64,000 bases of DNA from Natronohydrobacter thiooxidans (GTDB taxonomy: Bacteria > Pseudomonadota > Alphaproteobacteria > Rhodobacterales > Rhodobacteraceae). The stretch spans positions 62,001-126,000 of the forward strand of contig NZ_MJAP01000002.1 of NCBI RefSeq assembly GCF_001884735.1, written 5' to 3'. Positions 34,114 through 43,183 of the stretch are shown here, in pieces. The stretch's first letter is position 1, and every line of letters starts with the position of its first letter. The position numbers and the translations under genes are program-made. Under the pieces are notes generated by a model, which was not told the DNA's origin, made no database searches, and saw nothing but the letters and a program-made list of their open reading frames with translations.

Positions 34114-35586
34114 ATGGATGGTGCACAGCACGGCTTCATCGCTCAGCACGCATGGGAAGGGAAAATCTACTCTGGCGGCTGGACCGACGGGGAACATGGG
34201 GCGGGACGGATCATGGCGCCGGGGGATGACAGCCTGGTCGCATCGGTCGGACAGGCGTCTGCGGCCGATGTGGTACGGGCAGCGGCAGCAGCACGCGCCG
34301 CGCAACCGGGCTGGGAAGCGACGCCCGCGCATGAGCGGGCGCGCATCCTGAACGAAGCGGCGGATATCCTGCAGCGCAACGGCGAGGAACTGATCCCCTG
34401 GATCATCCGCGAAACCGGGTCCATCCCGCCCAAAGCCGGGATCGAGATCGAGCATTCCGCAGGCTTCCTGCGCGCGGCGGCGGCGGCGGCGGTCGAACCG
34501 GCCGGGCGGCTTGTGCCCAGCCAGGATGGCCGTCACGAGGAATTGCTGCGCGTCCCGCATGGCGTCGTGGCTGTGATCTCGCCCTTCAACTTTCCGCTCA
34601 TCCTGTCAATCCGCGCGATCGCGGCGGCACTTGCCACAGGCAATGCGGTGGTCCATAAGCCCGACCCGCGCACGCCGATTACCGGCGGCATCATCATCGC
34701 GCGCATCTTCGAGGAAGCCGGACTGCCGAAAGACCTGCTGCATATCGTTCCCGGTGCCGCCGATGTCGGTGCGGCCCTGTGTGAAGACCCGAATATCGCC
34801 ATGGTCAGCTTTACCGGCTCGCCGGAAATCGGGGCAAAGGTTGGCGAAGCCTGTGGCCGCAACCTCAAGCGCGTGCAGCTTGAACTTGGCGGGAAGAACG
34901 CGCTGATCATTATGGATGACGCCGATTTCACCGCTGCCGCCGCAAATGCCGCCTGGGGCACCTGGCTGCATCAGGGGCAGATCTGCATGGCGACAGGTCT
35001 GATTCTTGCTCCTGCAGCAATAGCAGATAAACTGGCCGAAGAACTTGCTGTCAAAGCCGGGCGCCTGCCGGTCGGCAACCCGGCGAGCGATCAATGCGCC
35101 CTTGGGCCGCTGATTTCAGAGCATGAAGCCACGCGCATCAGCGGCATTGTCGATGATGCCGTCGCCAAGGGCGCGCGGCTTCTGGCGGGCGGCACACCAC
35201 AAGGGCGGATGTTCCCCGCCACGGTTCTGGCCGACGTGACCCCCGAGATGCGCGCCTTCCGCGAGGAAATCTTCGGGCCGGTCGCTGTGGTTGTCGCTTA
35301 TGACAATGATGACCATGCTGTTGAACTGGCAAATATGTCCGATTACGGGCTGGCCGCCGGGATCATCGGGCAGGATCTGGGCCGCGCGAGGGCCGTTGGC
35401 AACCGGCTGCGGGTCGGCCATCTGCACATCAATGATCAGACCGTGATGGCCAGCCCCTTCGCGCCCTTTGGCGGGCGGGGCAGATCAGGCAATGGAACGC
35501 GGATTTCTGGCCCGGCCATCTGGGAAGAATTCACCCAATGGGTCTGGGTAACCACTCGTCCTCAGGCCGTCGTCTATCCGTTCTGA
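34114..35586 (+). CDS. Benzaldehyde-dehydrogenase-like aldehyde dehydrogenase
   Basis: The 490-residue enzyme is an aldehyde dehydrogenase of the XylC/benzaldehyde and vanillin dehydrogenase group. It has ISPFNFPLILS, the SFTGSPEIG cofactor loop, the general-base Glu in LELGGKNA and the catalytic Cys in HQGQICMATG, the aromatic-aldehyde style of this motif. It oxidises an aromatic aldehyde to the acid with NAD(P). The start at 34114 is preceded by GGGAGGAGAAC. It is the first gene of a nine-gene plus-strand set under the divergent V4R regulator, and the next gene encodes a matching aromatic alcohol dehydrogenase. Confidence 0.88.
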   Translation: MDGAQHGFIAQHAWEGKIYSGGWTDGEHGAGRIMAPGDDSLVASVGQASAADVVRAAAAARAAQPGWEATPAHERARILNEAADILQRNGEELIPWIIRETGSIPPKAGIEIEHSAGFLRAAAAAAVEPAGRLVPSQDGRHEELLRVPHGVVAVISPFNFPLILSIRAIAAALATGNAVVHKPDPRTPITGGIIIARIFEEAGLPKDLLHIVPGAADVGAALCEDPNIAMVSFTGSPEIGAKVGEACGRNLKRVQLELGGKNALIIMDDADFTAAAANAAWGTWLHQGQICMATGLILAPAAIADKLAEELAVKAGRLPVGNPASDQCALGPLISEHEATRISGIVDDAVAKGARLLAGGTPQGRMFPATVLADVTPEMRAFREEIFGPVAVVVAYDNDDHAVELANMSDYGLAAGIIGQDLGRARAVGNRLRVGHLHINDQTVMASPFAPFGGRGRSGNGTRISGPAIWEEFTQWVWVTTRPQAVVYPF

Positions 35587-35629
35587 CACTCGGCGACGCA
35601 CTTCTCCCTGTCGCAGAGTGACTTGGGCC

Positions 35630-35647
35630 GCCCGGACATCTCCGGGC
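35630..35647 (+). other. Intergenic hairpin between aldehyde and alcohol dehydrogenase genes
   Basis: GCCCGG-ACATCT-CCGGGC is a perfect 6-bp stem with a 6-nt loop, extended imperfectly by flanking GGGCC/GGCCC. No T-run follows, so it is more likely an mRNA-processing or stability element than a terminator. Confidence 0.45.
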
Positions 35648-35679
35648 CGGGTGGCCCGCATTACCCAAAGGAAATCAAT

Positions 35680-36444
35680 ATGTCACTGACATCAAAGACA
35701 ATCGTCATTACCGGGGCGTCGTCCGGAATTGGTGCGGAAACCGCGCGTCTGGCCCGCTTCATGGGCGCCAAGGTAATCGGTATGGATCGTAATGATCCCG
35801 CGATTACACTCGATGGTTTCGTTCAGGTAGATCTGTCGGATCCCGCAAGCATTGATGCGGCCGTCTCAGCGCTGCCAGAGCGGGTCGATGCGCTGGTGAA
35901 CGCGGCGGGGATCTCTGGTCTCGCGGATCGTGATCTTGTGGCCAAGGTCAACTATCTGGGGCTGCGCCATCTGACCGAAGCCCTGGTGCCGCGCCTGAGC
36001 GGGGGGGCAGTGGTCAATGTCACCTCCATCCTCGGCTTCGACTGGCAGGCACGGCTGGATGCGCACAAGGCGCTGGCCGAGACAGCGGATTTCGCAGCGG
36101 GCCTGAAATGGCTGGCAGACAATCCGGTTCCTCAGGAAACCTGCTACCAGTATTTCAAGGAAGCGCTTGTCGTCTGGACGAAGAAGCGCGGCTACCGGTT
36201 GTTCATGGACCATGACATCCGCGTGAACTCGGTCGCGCCGGGGCCGGTGATGACCCCGATCCTGGGCGAATTCGTGCAGATGCTGGGCGAAGAGCGCGTG
36301 GCCGCCGACGCCGCCAATATCAAGCGCCCCGCCATCGCCGACGAGATCGCGCCGCCCATCCTGTTCCTGTGCTCGGACGCAGCCCGCTGGATCACCGGCA
36401 TCAACCTGCCTGTCGATGGTGGCATCGACGCGCTTTACACCTGA
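35680..36444 (+). CDS. Coniferyl-alcohol-dehydrogenase-like SDR (CalA-like)
   Basis: The 254-residue short-chain dehydrogenase has GASSGIG for NAD(P), a VNAAGIS motif, the catalytic Ser in NVTSILGFDW and the YxxxK pair in CYQYFKEA. These residues, the IRVNSVAPGPVMTPIL loop and the C-terminal INLPVDGGIDALY closely resemble coniferyl alcohol dehydrogenase CalA of Pseudomonas and the 3-alpha-hydroxysteroid dehydrogenase group. It likely oxidises an aromatic or lignin-derived alcohol to the aldehyde, which the preceding aldehyde dehydrogenase takes to the acid. AAAGGAAA lies before the ATG at 35680. Assignment to CalA is from memory of the family pattern. Confidence 0.85.
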   Translation: MSLTSKTIVITGASSGIGAETARLARFMGAKVIGMDRNDPAITLDGFVQVDLSDPASIDAAVSALPERVDALVNAAGISGLADRDLVAKVNYLGLRHLTEALVPRLSGGAVVNVTSILGFDWQARLDAHKALAETADFAAGLKWLADNPVPQETCYQYFKEALVVWTKKRGYRLFMDHDIRVNSVAPGPVMTPILGEFVQMLGEERVAADAANIKRPAIADEIAPPILFLCSDAARWITGINLPVDGGIDALYT

Positions 36445-36452
36445 GCGCTCAG

Positions 36453-37352
36453 ATGTCGACAGAACAATTACACGCAATTCTGGCGATGGGCGCGGAGAAT
36501 CCGCCGCCGCCCGCCACAGACGGCCCGCAGGCCATGCGCGACTGGTTCGAGGCAATGATGGCCCCCACTCCGACCGCCGAGGGGGTAGCTGTAGAGCCGA
36601 TAGCGATAAACGGCATCGCCTGCGAGATCCTGCGCCCCGGCGGCGCGCCCGAAGGGCGGCTGGTGATCTATGTGCATGGCGGCGGCTGGCTGTTTGGCTC
36701 ACCGCGCTCGCATCGGGTGATCGCATCAAACCTGGCGCGCGCCAGCGGCTGCGCGGTTCTGTCGGTGCATTACCGTCTGGCGCCGGAAGACCCGGCACCG
36801 GCTGCACATGATGATGTTTTCGCGGCCTATGAATGGGCGCTGGCGCAAGGCTATTCCGGCCCGGATCTGGTTCTGACCGGGGATTCGGCGGGCGGCAATA
36901 TGGCGCTCGCCACGGCAGTGCGGGCGCGCGATGCAGGATTGCCATTGCCCGCCGCGCTGGTGTTGATGTCACCTGCGCTCGATCTGGCAGGGCAAGGCGT
37001 CTCACATCGCGAAATGGCAGATGCGCCGCTGGTGGACCGGCGCCTGATGGAGGTGTTCAACTATCTCTATCTGGGCGAAACCGACCCGTTCTCGCCAAGT
37101 GTTACCCCGTTTGACGCCGATATGACCGGCTTGCCGCCAACTCTGATCCATGTCGGCAGCTGGGAGCTTCTGCGCTCGGATTCCGAGACGCTGGCAGAAC
37201 GCATGCAGGCGGCCGGTGGCGCGGTGACCCTGCGTGTCTGGGACGGCATGTGCCACAACCATCAGCTTTTCGCGCCTTTCCTGGAGGAGGGGATGCAATC
37301 GCTGAACGAAGCAGGCGCCTTTGCGCGGCTGCACCTGTCGCTCGGGGCCTGA
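36453..37352 (+). CDS. Alpha/beta hydrolase of the HSL/Aes esterase type
   Basis: The 299-residue protein is an alpha/beta hydrolase (Abhydrolase_3, hormone-sensitive-lipase type). It has the oxyanion motif HGGGW, the nucleophile in GDSAGGN, an acidic catalytic residue in the region after SWELLRSDSETL, and the catalytic His in CHNHQLF. No signal peptide is seen, so it acts in the cytoplasm. It begins 8 bp after the CalA-like gene stop, so it is co-expressed with the aromatic alcohol/aldehyde enzymes. It may release an aromatic alcohol or acid from an imported ester, for example a hydroxycinnamate or gallate ester. Confidence 0.87.
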   Translation: MSTEQLHAILAMGAENPPPPATDGPQAMRDWFEAMMAPTPTAEGVAVEPIAINGIACEILRPGGAPEGRLVIYVHGGGWLFGSPRSHRVIASNLARASGCAVLSVHYRLAPEDPAPAAHDDVFAAYEWALAQGYSGPDLVLTGDSAGGNMALATAVRARDAGLPLPAALVLMSPALDLAGQGVSHREMADAPLVDRRLMEVFNYLYLGETDPFSPSVTPFDADMTGLPPTLIHVGSWELLRSDSETLAERMQAAGGAVTLRVWDGMCHNHQLFAPFLEEGMQSLNEAGAFARLHLSLGA

Positions 37353-37423
37353 AAGATCAGGGCCCGAAACGAACGCCGGTCAGGGAAGCCTGCCGCGCAA
37401 GAAAACAAGGGAAGAGGAACAGG

Positions 37424-38302
37424 ATGACATTGAAAATTCTCGCAGTGGCCGCGCTTGGCCTTTCACTGCTGGCTGGCCCCACGCTGGCCCGCGAACCGGG
37501 CACCCCGGCGGCAATGCCCGGTGGCGCGACAGTTGCCGTGCCGGTCGGCGCCAACCCGCCGCCGGGGCTGTATTTCTCCAGCCGCAACGAAATCTTCTTC
37601 GGCGATATCTATGACGGGGCCGGCAACAAGCTGCCCATTTCGCTGGATGCCAAGGCGACAGTGCTGCAGTTCCACTGGGTTCCGGGCCTCGATATCCTTG
37701 GCGGCACATATCGCGCGATGGCGCTTGTCCCGCTGGTGAATCTGAAGGTGGCAGGCACCAGCAGATCCGGTGTCGGCGATATCACGATCTCGCCCTTCAA
37801 TGTATCCTGGATGCTGTCCCCCGGCGTTTTCGTGCAGACCGGGCTGAGCTTTGGCCTTCCGACCGGCAAGTATAACGGGCTGGGACAGGCAAATCTGGGC
37901 AATAACGTGCTCACCACCGGTCTGGATGTCGGGTTCAGCTATCTGAAAGACGGCTGGAATGCCTCGGTCCATGCCAATTACTTCCGGTATGGCCGCAATC
38001 GCGCCAATGACTTCAAGTCCGGCGACGAGATCTTGATCAACTGGACCGCAATGAAATCTGTTGCTGAGAATCATAGCCTGGGTCTGGTCGGCTATTACCG
38101 CAAGCAGCTGAAATCCGACACTATCGGCGGCGCGGTCTTTGCCGGGGGCAACCGGTCCGAGGCGCTTGCCGTCGGCATCGGTTACTCCAGACGGTTCGGC
38201 CCGACCGAGTTGAACGTGAACCTCATGCATGACGTGCGCGCCAGAAACGAGGCGGGCGGCACCAAGCTACAGGTCAATATCTTCACACCCGTGAAGTTCT
38301 GA
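37424..38302 (+). CDS. Outer-membrane channel of the SphA/Phenol_MetA_deg family
   Basis: The 292-residue protein has a signal peptide ending near TLAR and an N-terminal LPTG-like start of the mature chain (PPPGLYFSSRNEIFFG). Repeated amphipathic strands and the terminal Phe typical of outer-membrane barrels follow. The pattern fits the Phenol_MetA_deg/SphA group found in aromatic-catabolic operons, thought to let aromatic substrates enter. The start at 37424 has AGGAACAGG before it. It lies between the esterase and the ABC importer genes, giving the operon a complete uptake route: outer-membrane channel, periplasmic binding protein, inner-membrane transporter. Confidence 0.8.
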   Translation: MTLKILAVAALGLSLLAGPTLAREPGTPAAMPGGATVAVPVGANPPPGLYFSSRNEIFFGDIYDGAGNKLPISLDAKATVLQFHWVPGLDILGGTYRAMALVPLVNLKVAGTSRSGVGDITISPFNVSWMLSPGVFVQTGLSFGLPTGKYNGLGQANLGNNVLTTGLDVGFSYLKDGWNASVHANYFRYGRNRANDFKSGDEILINWTAMKSVAENHSLGLVGYYRKQLKSDTIGGAVFAGGNRSEALAVGIGYSRRFGPTELNVNLMHDVRARNEAGGTKLQVNIFTPVKF

Positions 38303-38309
38303 TCAACCG

Positions 38310-38339
38310 GGGGCGCCGAGCTCTGATGCCTGGCGCCCC
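38310..38339 (+). terminator. Hairpin after the outer-membrane channel gene
   Basis: GGGGCGCC and GGCGCCCC form a perfect 8-bp stem around a 14-nt loop, 7 bp behind the channel gene stop. No T-run follows, so partial termination or transcript protection is more likely than a full stop between the channel and the importer. Confidence 0.5.
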
Positions 38340-38363
38340 ACCAATAAGCCAAGGGAGGAAATC

Positions 38364-39659
38364 ATGAAGCTACTTTCCGAAGCGGCCATCAGCCGCCGTC
38401 GCTTTACAATGCTGGGCGGGGCCGCGCTGGCCGCACCCTTTGTCGCCACGCGCGCCTTGGGACAAGAGGCCGCGGTGTTCCGTATTGGCTATATCGGTCC
38501 GCAATCGGGGCCGCTGGGTATCTTCGGCGCCCATGACGGTTGGCTGATCGAGCAGTTGCGCGCCAATCTGGCGGGCGGGATCGAGGTTGGCGGCAAGCAT
38601 ATGCAGGTCGAGATCATCACTGCCGACACCCAGTCCGACCCGGTTCGCGCCAGCCAGATCACCCGCGACATGATCAATTCTGCCGCGCCCGATCTGATCC
38701 TGACCCATTCCGCGCCCGAAACCGTCAACCCGGTCTCGGATGCCTGTGAAGCCGGGGCCACGCCGTGCCTTTCGACCGTGGCACCGTGGGAAGCCTATTA
38801 CTTCGGGCGCGGCGGCCAGCCCGGTACGCAAAGCTTCAAATGGACATATCACTTCTCTTTCGGAACCGGGAACTTCCTGAACCTCTATTCCGGGCAATGG
38901 TCGCTTCTGGACACAAATCGCCGTGTCGGCACGCTGATCCCCTCCGATGCCGATGGTAACGCAATCCGTGCAGGGCTGCTGCCGCGCATGGCCGAGGCCG
39001 GATGGGAGATCATCGACCCCGGTCCCTATGAGAACATGACCCAGGATTTCACGACCCATATCAACGCCTTCCGCTCTGCCGAGGTCGATATCGTCGTGTG
39101 CTTCCCCTTCCCGCCCGATTTCCCGGTCTTCTGGCGGCAAGCCGCGCAGCGCGGGCTCGCGCAGCGTATGAAGATCATGCAGATGGCCAAGGCGGGGCTG
39201 TTCGCCGCCGAGATGGAGGCGCTTGGCAATCTGGGGCATGGTCTGTGTACCGGCGTTTACTGGCACCCGGCCTTCCCCTTCAGCTCTGCCGCAGCCGGGC
39301 TGAGCAACGCGGATCTGGGCGCGAACTATGAGGCCGCGACGGGTCGCCAATGGGCGCAGGCGCTGGGGGCCTCGGCCTCGCTGTTTGACGCGGCCCTGGC
39401 GCTCGCCGCGCAGTCGGGCGATCCCAAGGACAAGGAGCTCATGGCGGCAACCCTGCCGAAGCTGGTCGCGGATACCGCTGTCGGAAAGGTCGATTTCACC
39501 GCCGGGCCGGTTCCGAACTGCACCGTCAGCGGGCTGGCAGGCGGGCAATGGAACATGGTGTCCGGAGAGCGCTTCCCGTTCCAGCTTGATCTGGTGTCGA
39601 ATGCTGACTTCCCCGAGATCGAGCTGACCGCCGATTTCCGGCCGCTGGCCTTCGGTTAA
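38364..39659 (+). CDS. Liv-type ABC transporter substrate-binding protein (aromatic uptake)
   Basis: The 431-residue periplasmic protein has a twin-arginine-like leader (SRRRFTMLGG, cleavage near LGQE) and a Peripla_BP_6 fold of the LivJ/amidase-regulator type. It has GYIGPQSGPLGIFG early and ITADTQSDPVRASQI in the first lobe. Members of this family in aromatic operons bind aromatic acids or related compounds instead of branched-chain amino acids, and the neighbours here make that likely. It is followed by the two ATPases and two permeases of a full importer, separated from them by a strong hairpin that should favour excess of the binding protein. Confidence 0.88.
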   Translation: MKLLSEAAISRRRFTMLGGAALAAPFVATRALGQEAAVFRIGYIGPQSGPLGIFGAHDGWLIEQLRANLAGGIEVGGKHMQVEIITADTQSDPVRASQITRDMINSAAPDLILTHSAPETVNPVSDACEAGATPCLSTVAPWEAYYFGRGGQPGTQSFKWTYHFSFGTGNFLNLYSGQWSLLDTNRRVGTLIPSDADGNAIRAGLLPRMAEAGWEIIDPGPYENMTQDFTTHINAFRSAEVDIVVCFPFPPDFPVFWRQAAQRGLAQRMKIMQMAKAGLFAAEMEALGNLGHGLCTGVYWHPAFPFSSAAAGLSNADLGANYEAATGRQWAQALGASASLFDAALALAAQSGDPKDKELMAATLPKLVADTAVGKVDFTAGPVPNCTVSGLAGGQWNMVSGERFPFQLDLVSNADFPEIELTADFRPLAFG

Positions 39660-39667
39660 TCCCGTAC

Positions 39668-39690
39668 CGGGTGCGGTGCGACCGCACCCG
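39668..39690 (+). terminator. Perfect 10-bp hairpin between binding-protein and ATPase genes
   Basis: CGGGTGCGGT-GCG-ACCGCACCCG is a perfect 10-bp stem with a 3-nt loop, 8 bp after the binding-protein stop. It lacks a T-run and probably sets the stoichiometry between the periplasmic protein and the membrane complex. Confidence 0.6.
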
Positions 39691-39720
39691 AAGCCATTCC
39701 ACTGCAAGAAAGGCTTCCCG

Positions 39721-40467
39721 ATGATGAGGGCTGTTGTGACAGCAGATCCGATCTTGCGCGCGCGCGGGGTGAACAAATCCTATGGCGCGCTCAAGGTGCT
39801 GCACGATGTCGATATCGACGTCCTTCCCGGAGAGGCGCTCGGGATCGTCGGGCCAAATGGTGCGGGCAAGACCACGCTGTTCGGCGCGCTGGCAGGGTCG
39901 TTTCCTGTGACATCGGGCGCAATCTCGTTCAATGGCATCGACCTGACAGGCACGCGCGCCTCTGATCGCTGCCAGTTGGGCATTGCCCGCACGCATCAGG
40001 TGCCGCGTCCCTTTCTGGGCATGACAGTTTTCGAGAACCTGCTTGTGGCGGCACAATCCGGCGCGAGGCTGGATGCCGCGGCGGCGACCGGGCGTGCGGC
40101 AGATGTGTTGCGCCGGACCGGTCTCGCGGATGCGGCAAACCGCCCCGCCGCTGCCCTTGGGCTGCTGGACCGAAAACGTCTGGAGGTCGCGCGCGCTCTC
40201 GCCACCGGGCCAAAGCTGATCCTGCTGGATGAAATCGGCGGCGGCCTGACCGAATCCGAACTGATCGCGCTGGTCGATCTGATCCAGAGCCTGCGCAGCG
40301 AGGGTCTGACAATCGTCTGGATCGAACACATCCTCCATGCGCTCATGCGTGTCGTCACCCGCCTGATCTGCATGTCCGAAGGCCGCATTCTTGCCGAAGG
40401 CGAGCCGCGCGACGTGATGGCCAATGCCGAGGTTCAGCGCGCCTATCTTGGGAGTTCGCCGGAATGA
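39721..40467 (+). CDS. Liv-type ABC transporter ATP-binding protein, LivG-like
   Basis: The 248-residue ATPase has Walker A GPNGAGKTT, the LivG-typical TRASDRCQLGIARTHQVPRPFLGMTV insertion around the Q-loop, a weakened signature (ALGLLDRKRLEVARAL) and Walker B LILLDEIGGGL, with Ile instead of Pro after Glu, a LivG feature. It drives the Liv-type permeases. Its stop overlaps the next ATPase start (ATGA). The ATG at 39721 was preferred because the ABC fold starts shortly after it. Confidence 0.9.
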   Translation: MMRAVVTADPILRARGVNKSYGALKVLHDVDIDVLPGEALGIVGPNGAGKTTLFGALAGSFPVTSGAISFNGIDLTGTRASDRCQLGIARTHQVPRPFLGMTVFENLLVAAQSGARLDAAAATGRAADVLRRTGLADAANRPAAALGLLDRKRLEVARALATGPKLILLDEIGGGLTESELIALVDLIQSLRSEGLTIVWIEHILHALMRVVTRLICMSEGRILAEGEPRDVMANAEVQRAYLGSSPE

Positions 40468-41183
40468 CTGCGTTGGAGCTTCACGACATTCATGGCCGCT
40501 ACGGCCTGCTGCATGCGGTCAAGGGCATTTCGCTGACGCTGCCGACCGGAACCGTTCTGGCGGTCATAGGCGCGAACGGGGCGGGCAAGACCACGCTCAT
40601 GCGCATGTTAGCTGGCTTGCATCCGACTGCTGCAGGCAGCGTGAGCCTGTTCGGGCAGGATGTCACCTTGCTGCCTGCGCATGCGCGCCTGCGCGCCGGG
40701 CTTGCGCTTTGCCCCGAAGGGCGGCGACTGTTTGCGGATCTGACGGTGCGCGAGAACCTGCAGATCGGTGCGGAAAACGGCTGTGGCGGCGACTGGACGC
40801 TCGCCACGGTGATCGACGCCTTGCCCCAGATCGCGCCGCTTCTTGACCGTCCGGCAGGTGGGCTGTCGGGCGGACAAAGGCAGGCCGTCGCCATTGGCCG
40901 ATCACTGATCGCCAACCCGCGTGTGCTGCTGCTCGACGAAGTGTCGCTTGGACTGTCCCCGGCGGCGGTCGAAGGTGTCTATCAATCGCTCGAACGCCTG
41001 CGCGGTCATATGACTCTGGTCATCGTCGAGCAGGATCTGACCCGCGCGATGAGTTTTGCAGAACGGCTGATCTGCCTGTCAGAGGGGGTCATGGAACTTG
41101 ACGGCACCCCTCAGAACCTGACGCGCGGACAGATTACCGATGCCTATTTCGGCATTCACAAGGTGGAGGGCGCAGATGCTTGA
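40464..41183 (+). CDS. Liv-type ABC transporter ATP-binding protein, LivF-like
   Basis: The 239-residue ATPase has Walker A GANGAGKTT, the LivF-style CPEGRRLFADLTVRENL, the signature LSGGQRQAVAIGRSL and Walker B VLLLDEVSLGLSP. It pairs with the LivG-like subunit. Overlaps of 4 bp with the gene before and 8 bp with the permease after show tight translational coupling. Confidence 0.9.
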   Translation: MTALELHDIHGRYGLLHAVKGISLTLPTGTVLAVIGANGAGKTTLMRMLAGLHPTAAGSVSLFGQDVTLLPAHARLRAGLALCPEGRRLFADLTVRENLQIGAENGCGGDWTLATVIDALPQIAPLLDRPAGGLSGGQRQAVAIGRSLIANPRVLLLDEVSLGLSPAAVEGVYQSLERLRGHMTLVIVEQDLTRAMSFAERLICLSEGVMELDGTPQNLTRGQITDAYFGIHKVEGADA

Positions 41184-42105
41184 AGCAATCCTGCAAGGCG
41201 TATTGCTTGGCGGCTACTATGCCGTTCTGGCAGCAGGCCTGTCGCTGATGTTCGGGGTCGTGCGCTTCATCAATCTTGCGCATGGCGATATGGCCGTGCT
41301 GGGGGCGATGCTGGCGCTGTGGCTGGTGCAGGTCATGGGCCTGAATGTGCCGATGGCGATCGCGCTGACTCTGCCCGCAATGGGAGCCATTGGCTGGCTT
41401 CTGCAACGTCTGATCTTCGAGCGCGCCCTGCGCGGCGGCTTCCTTATCCCGATCCTGACCACAATCGGGCTGGCTGCAACATTGCAAAACGGCATGTTCG
41501 CGGCATTCGGATCAGACACCAAATCGCTGGGCGCGCATATCGGGTCACTCTCATGGGCGAGCTGGCACCTGCCCGGCGATATTTTCCTTGGAAAGCTGCC
41601 GGTTTACATGTTTCTGACCGCGCTTGTGGTGCTGGGTGGCCTGCATTTGATCCTGACACGCACCGGTTTTGGTCGCGCCGTGCGCGCCACGGCCTCGGAT
41701 CCAGAGGCGGCGGCGCTCTGCGGGATCGACGCGCGGCGTGTGCATCGGGGGGCGGCGGCGATTGCCGTCGCGCTGGCCGGGCTTGCAGGCATCTTTCTGG
41801 CGCTGCGCGCGCAGGTAACGCCATTTTCCGGGCCGATGATGCTGATCTTCGCCTTCGAGGCTGTCGTGATCGGCGGCATCGGCTCGCTCCGCGGCACCTT
41901 GATCGGGGGAATCGCGCTTGGACTGGCGCAAGCGATGGGCGGCATGATCTCGCCGCAATTCTCGATCCTTGCAGGGCATTGCCTGTTTCTGGCGATCCTT
42001 GCCCTGCGCATGACCGAGGCCGCCGCCTCCGAGCGCGGCGGCTGGCGCAACACCTTGACCGCCGTTTTGTTCAACCGATCACAGATCAAGGGACGCCTAT
42101 CATGA
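41176..42105 (+). CDS. Liv-type ABC transporter permease, LivH-like
   Basis: The 309-residue membrane protein of the BPD_transp_2 family has about eight hydrophobic segments, the LivH signature GLSLMFGVVRFINLAHGD near the N-terminus and the coupling loop around AVVIGGIGSLRGTLIGG. The start at 41176 lies inside the end of the LivF-like gene and matches the family N-terminus. It forms the inner-membrane channel together with the LivM-like protein, whose start overlaps by 4 bp. Confidence 0.9.
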   Translation: MLEAILQGVLLGGYYAVLAAGLSLMFGVVRFINLAHGDMAVLGAMLALWLVQVMGLNVPMAIALTLPAMGAIGWLLQRLIFERALRGGFLIPILTTIGLAATLQNGMFAAFGSDTKSLGAHIGSLSWASWHLPGDIFLGKLPVYMFLTALVVLGGLHLILTRTGFGRAVRATASDPEAAALCGIDARRVHRGAAAIAVALAGLAGIFLALRAQVTPFSGPMMLIFAFEAVVIGGIGSLRGTLIGGIALGLAQAMGGMISPQFSILAGHCLFLAILALRMTEAAASERGGWRNTLTAVLFNRSQIKGRLS

Positions 42106-43106
42106 GCCGAGCCGCCATAGCTGACAAGATCATGCCGATGCCGAAAGGCGACAAACTGATTGTCCTCGCGGCCGGTCTGTTGCTGCTGGGCCTTGGCGCA
42201 CTTCCCTTTCTGGCCCCGGCATTGATCGTGGACAAGATGATCATGCTGTTCATCCTGATCATCTTTGCCGTCATGTGGAACCTGCTTGCGGGCTATGCCG
42301 GGCTGATTTCCGTCGGGCAGCAGGCCTTTGTCGGGCTGGGTGGCTATGCAATGGTGCGCATGGTCGATGCGGGCCTGCCGCCGTTTCCGGCCATTTTCGT
42401 GGCGGCGCTTGTGACCGGAGCACTGGCCTTTGTGCTGTCGCTTTTCGTGCTGCGCATGAAGGCGGGCGAATTTGCCATCGCAACCTGGGTCATCGCCGAG
42501 GTCATCCGTGCGATTGTCTCTTTCGATCCCATCGTGCAGGGGGAAACCGGCACATCCGTCGTGGCGCTGAACGCCTATGCGCCGGAAATGCGCCGCATGA
42601 CAATCTATCTGCTGGCCCTTGTCAGCATGGCAGGCGCCGTCTGGGGGACATGGGCACTGCTCAAGGGCCGCACCGGCGCCGAGGCGCAGGCGATCCGCGA
42701 CGACGAGGATGCCGCGGCATCCGTGGGCATTTCCACCTTTCGCGTGAAGCAGCGCATCTATATTCTGGCGTCGGTTGGCTGCGCATTGGCGGGCACGCTC
42801 TGGCTTGCGTCAAGCATCACCTTCCAGCCGCGCACGGGTTTTGGAATCCAGTGGTCGATCTTCATGCTGTTCATGGTCCTTGTCGGCGGGATCGGCACAT
42901 TCATTGGTCCGATCCTCGGCGCGCTTCTGTTCTTCGCCCTGCAGGAAATCTTCGGCGATTTCGGGGCGTGGTATCTGGCGGGACTCGGGCTGGTGGCGAT
43001 CCTGTTCGCGCTCTACCTACCGCGCGGGATTGTCGGCCTATGGCTCGACAGGGGGTATAACGAACCGCTGTCGATGCGCCGCAGGCTGAAGCTGCCCCGG
43101 GGCTGA
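42102..43106 (+). CDS. Liv-type ABC transporter permease, LivM-like
   Basis: The 334-residue permease has the LivM pattern WNLLAGYAGLISVGQQAF in the first third and the coupling loop with AIRDDEDAAASVGI, followed by LVGGIGTFIGPILGA. About eight to ten hydrophobic segments are present. It completes the five-gene importer at the end of the aromatic operon and is followed after about 37 bp by a hairpin terminator. The gene order binding protein-ATPase-ATPase-permease-permease differs from the E. coli liv order. Confidence 0.9.
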   Translation: MSRAAIADKIMPMPKGDKLIVLAAGLLLLGLGALPFLAPALIVDKMIMLFILIIFAVMWNLLAGYAGLISVGQQAFVGLGGYAMVRMVDAGLPPFPAIFVAALVTGALAFVLSLFVLRMKAGEFAIATWVIAEVIRAIVSFDPIVQGETGTSVVALNAYAPEMRRMTIYLLALVSMAGAVWGTWALLKGRTGAEAQAIRDDEDAAASVGISTFRVKQRIYILASVGCALAGTLWLASSITFQPRTGFGIQWSIFMLFMVLVGGIGTFIGPILGALLFFALQEIFGDFGAWYLAGLGLVAILFALYLPRGIVGLWLDRGYNEPLSMRRRLKLPRG

Positions 43107-43142
43107 GCGAAGCTTTCGTCCCGGCGTTCCTGCTGCAGTCGG

Positions 43143-43165
43143 GCCGGGCCTGTGCCCGGCTTGTT
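43143..43165 (+). terminator. Terminator of the aromatic uptake operon
   Basis: GCCGGGC-CTGT-GCCCGGC is a perfect 7-bp stem with 4-nt loop followed by TTGTT, 36 bp after the LivM-like stop. The position fits the end of the nine-gene operon. Confidence 0.65.
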
Positions 43166-43183
43166 AGGCAGGTCGTGACAGCT

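Noticed and set aside
41319..42101. Open upstream extension of the LivM-like frame inside the LivH-like gene
   Set aside because: It is a shadow frame of the LivH-like gene. The LivM family start and the ATGA overlap are at 42102.
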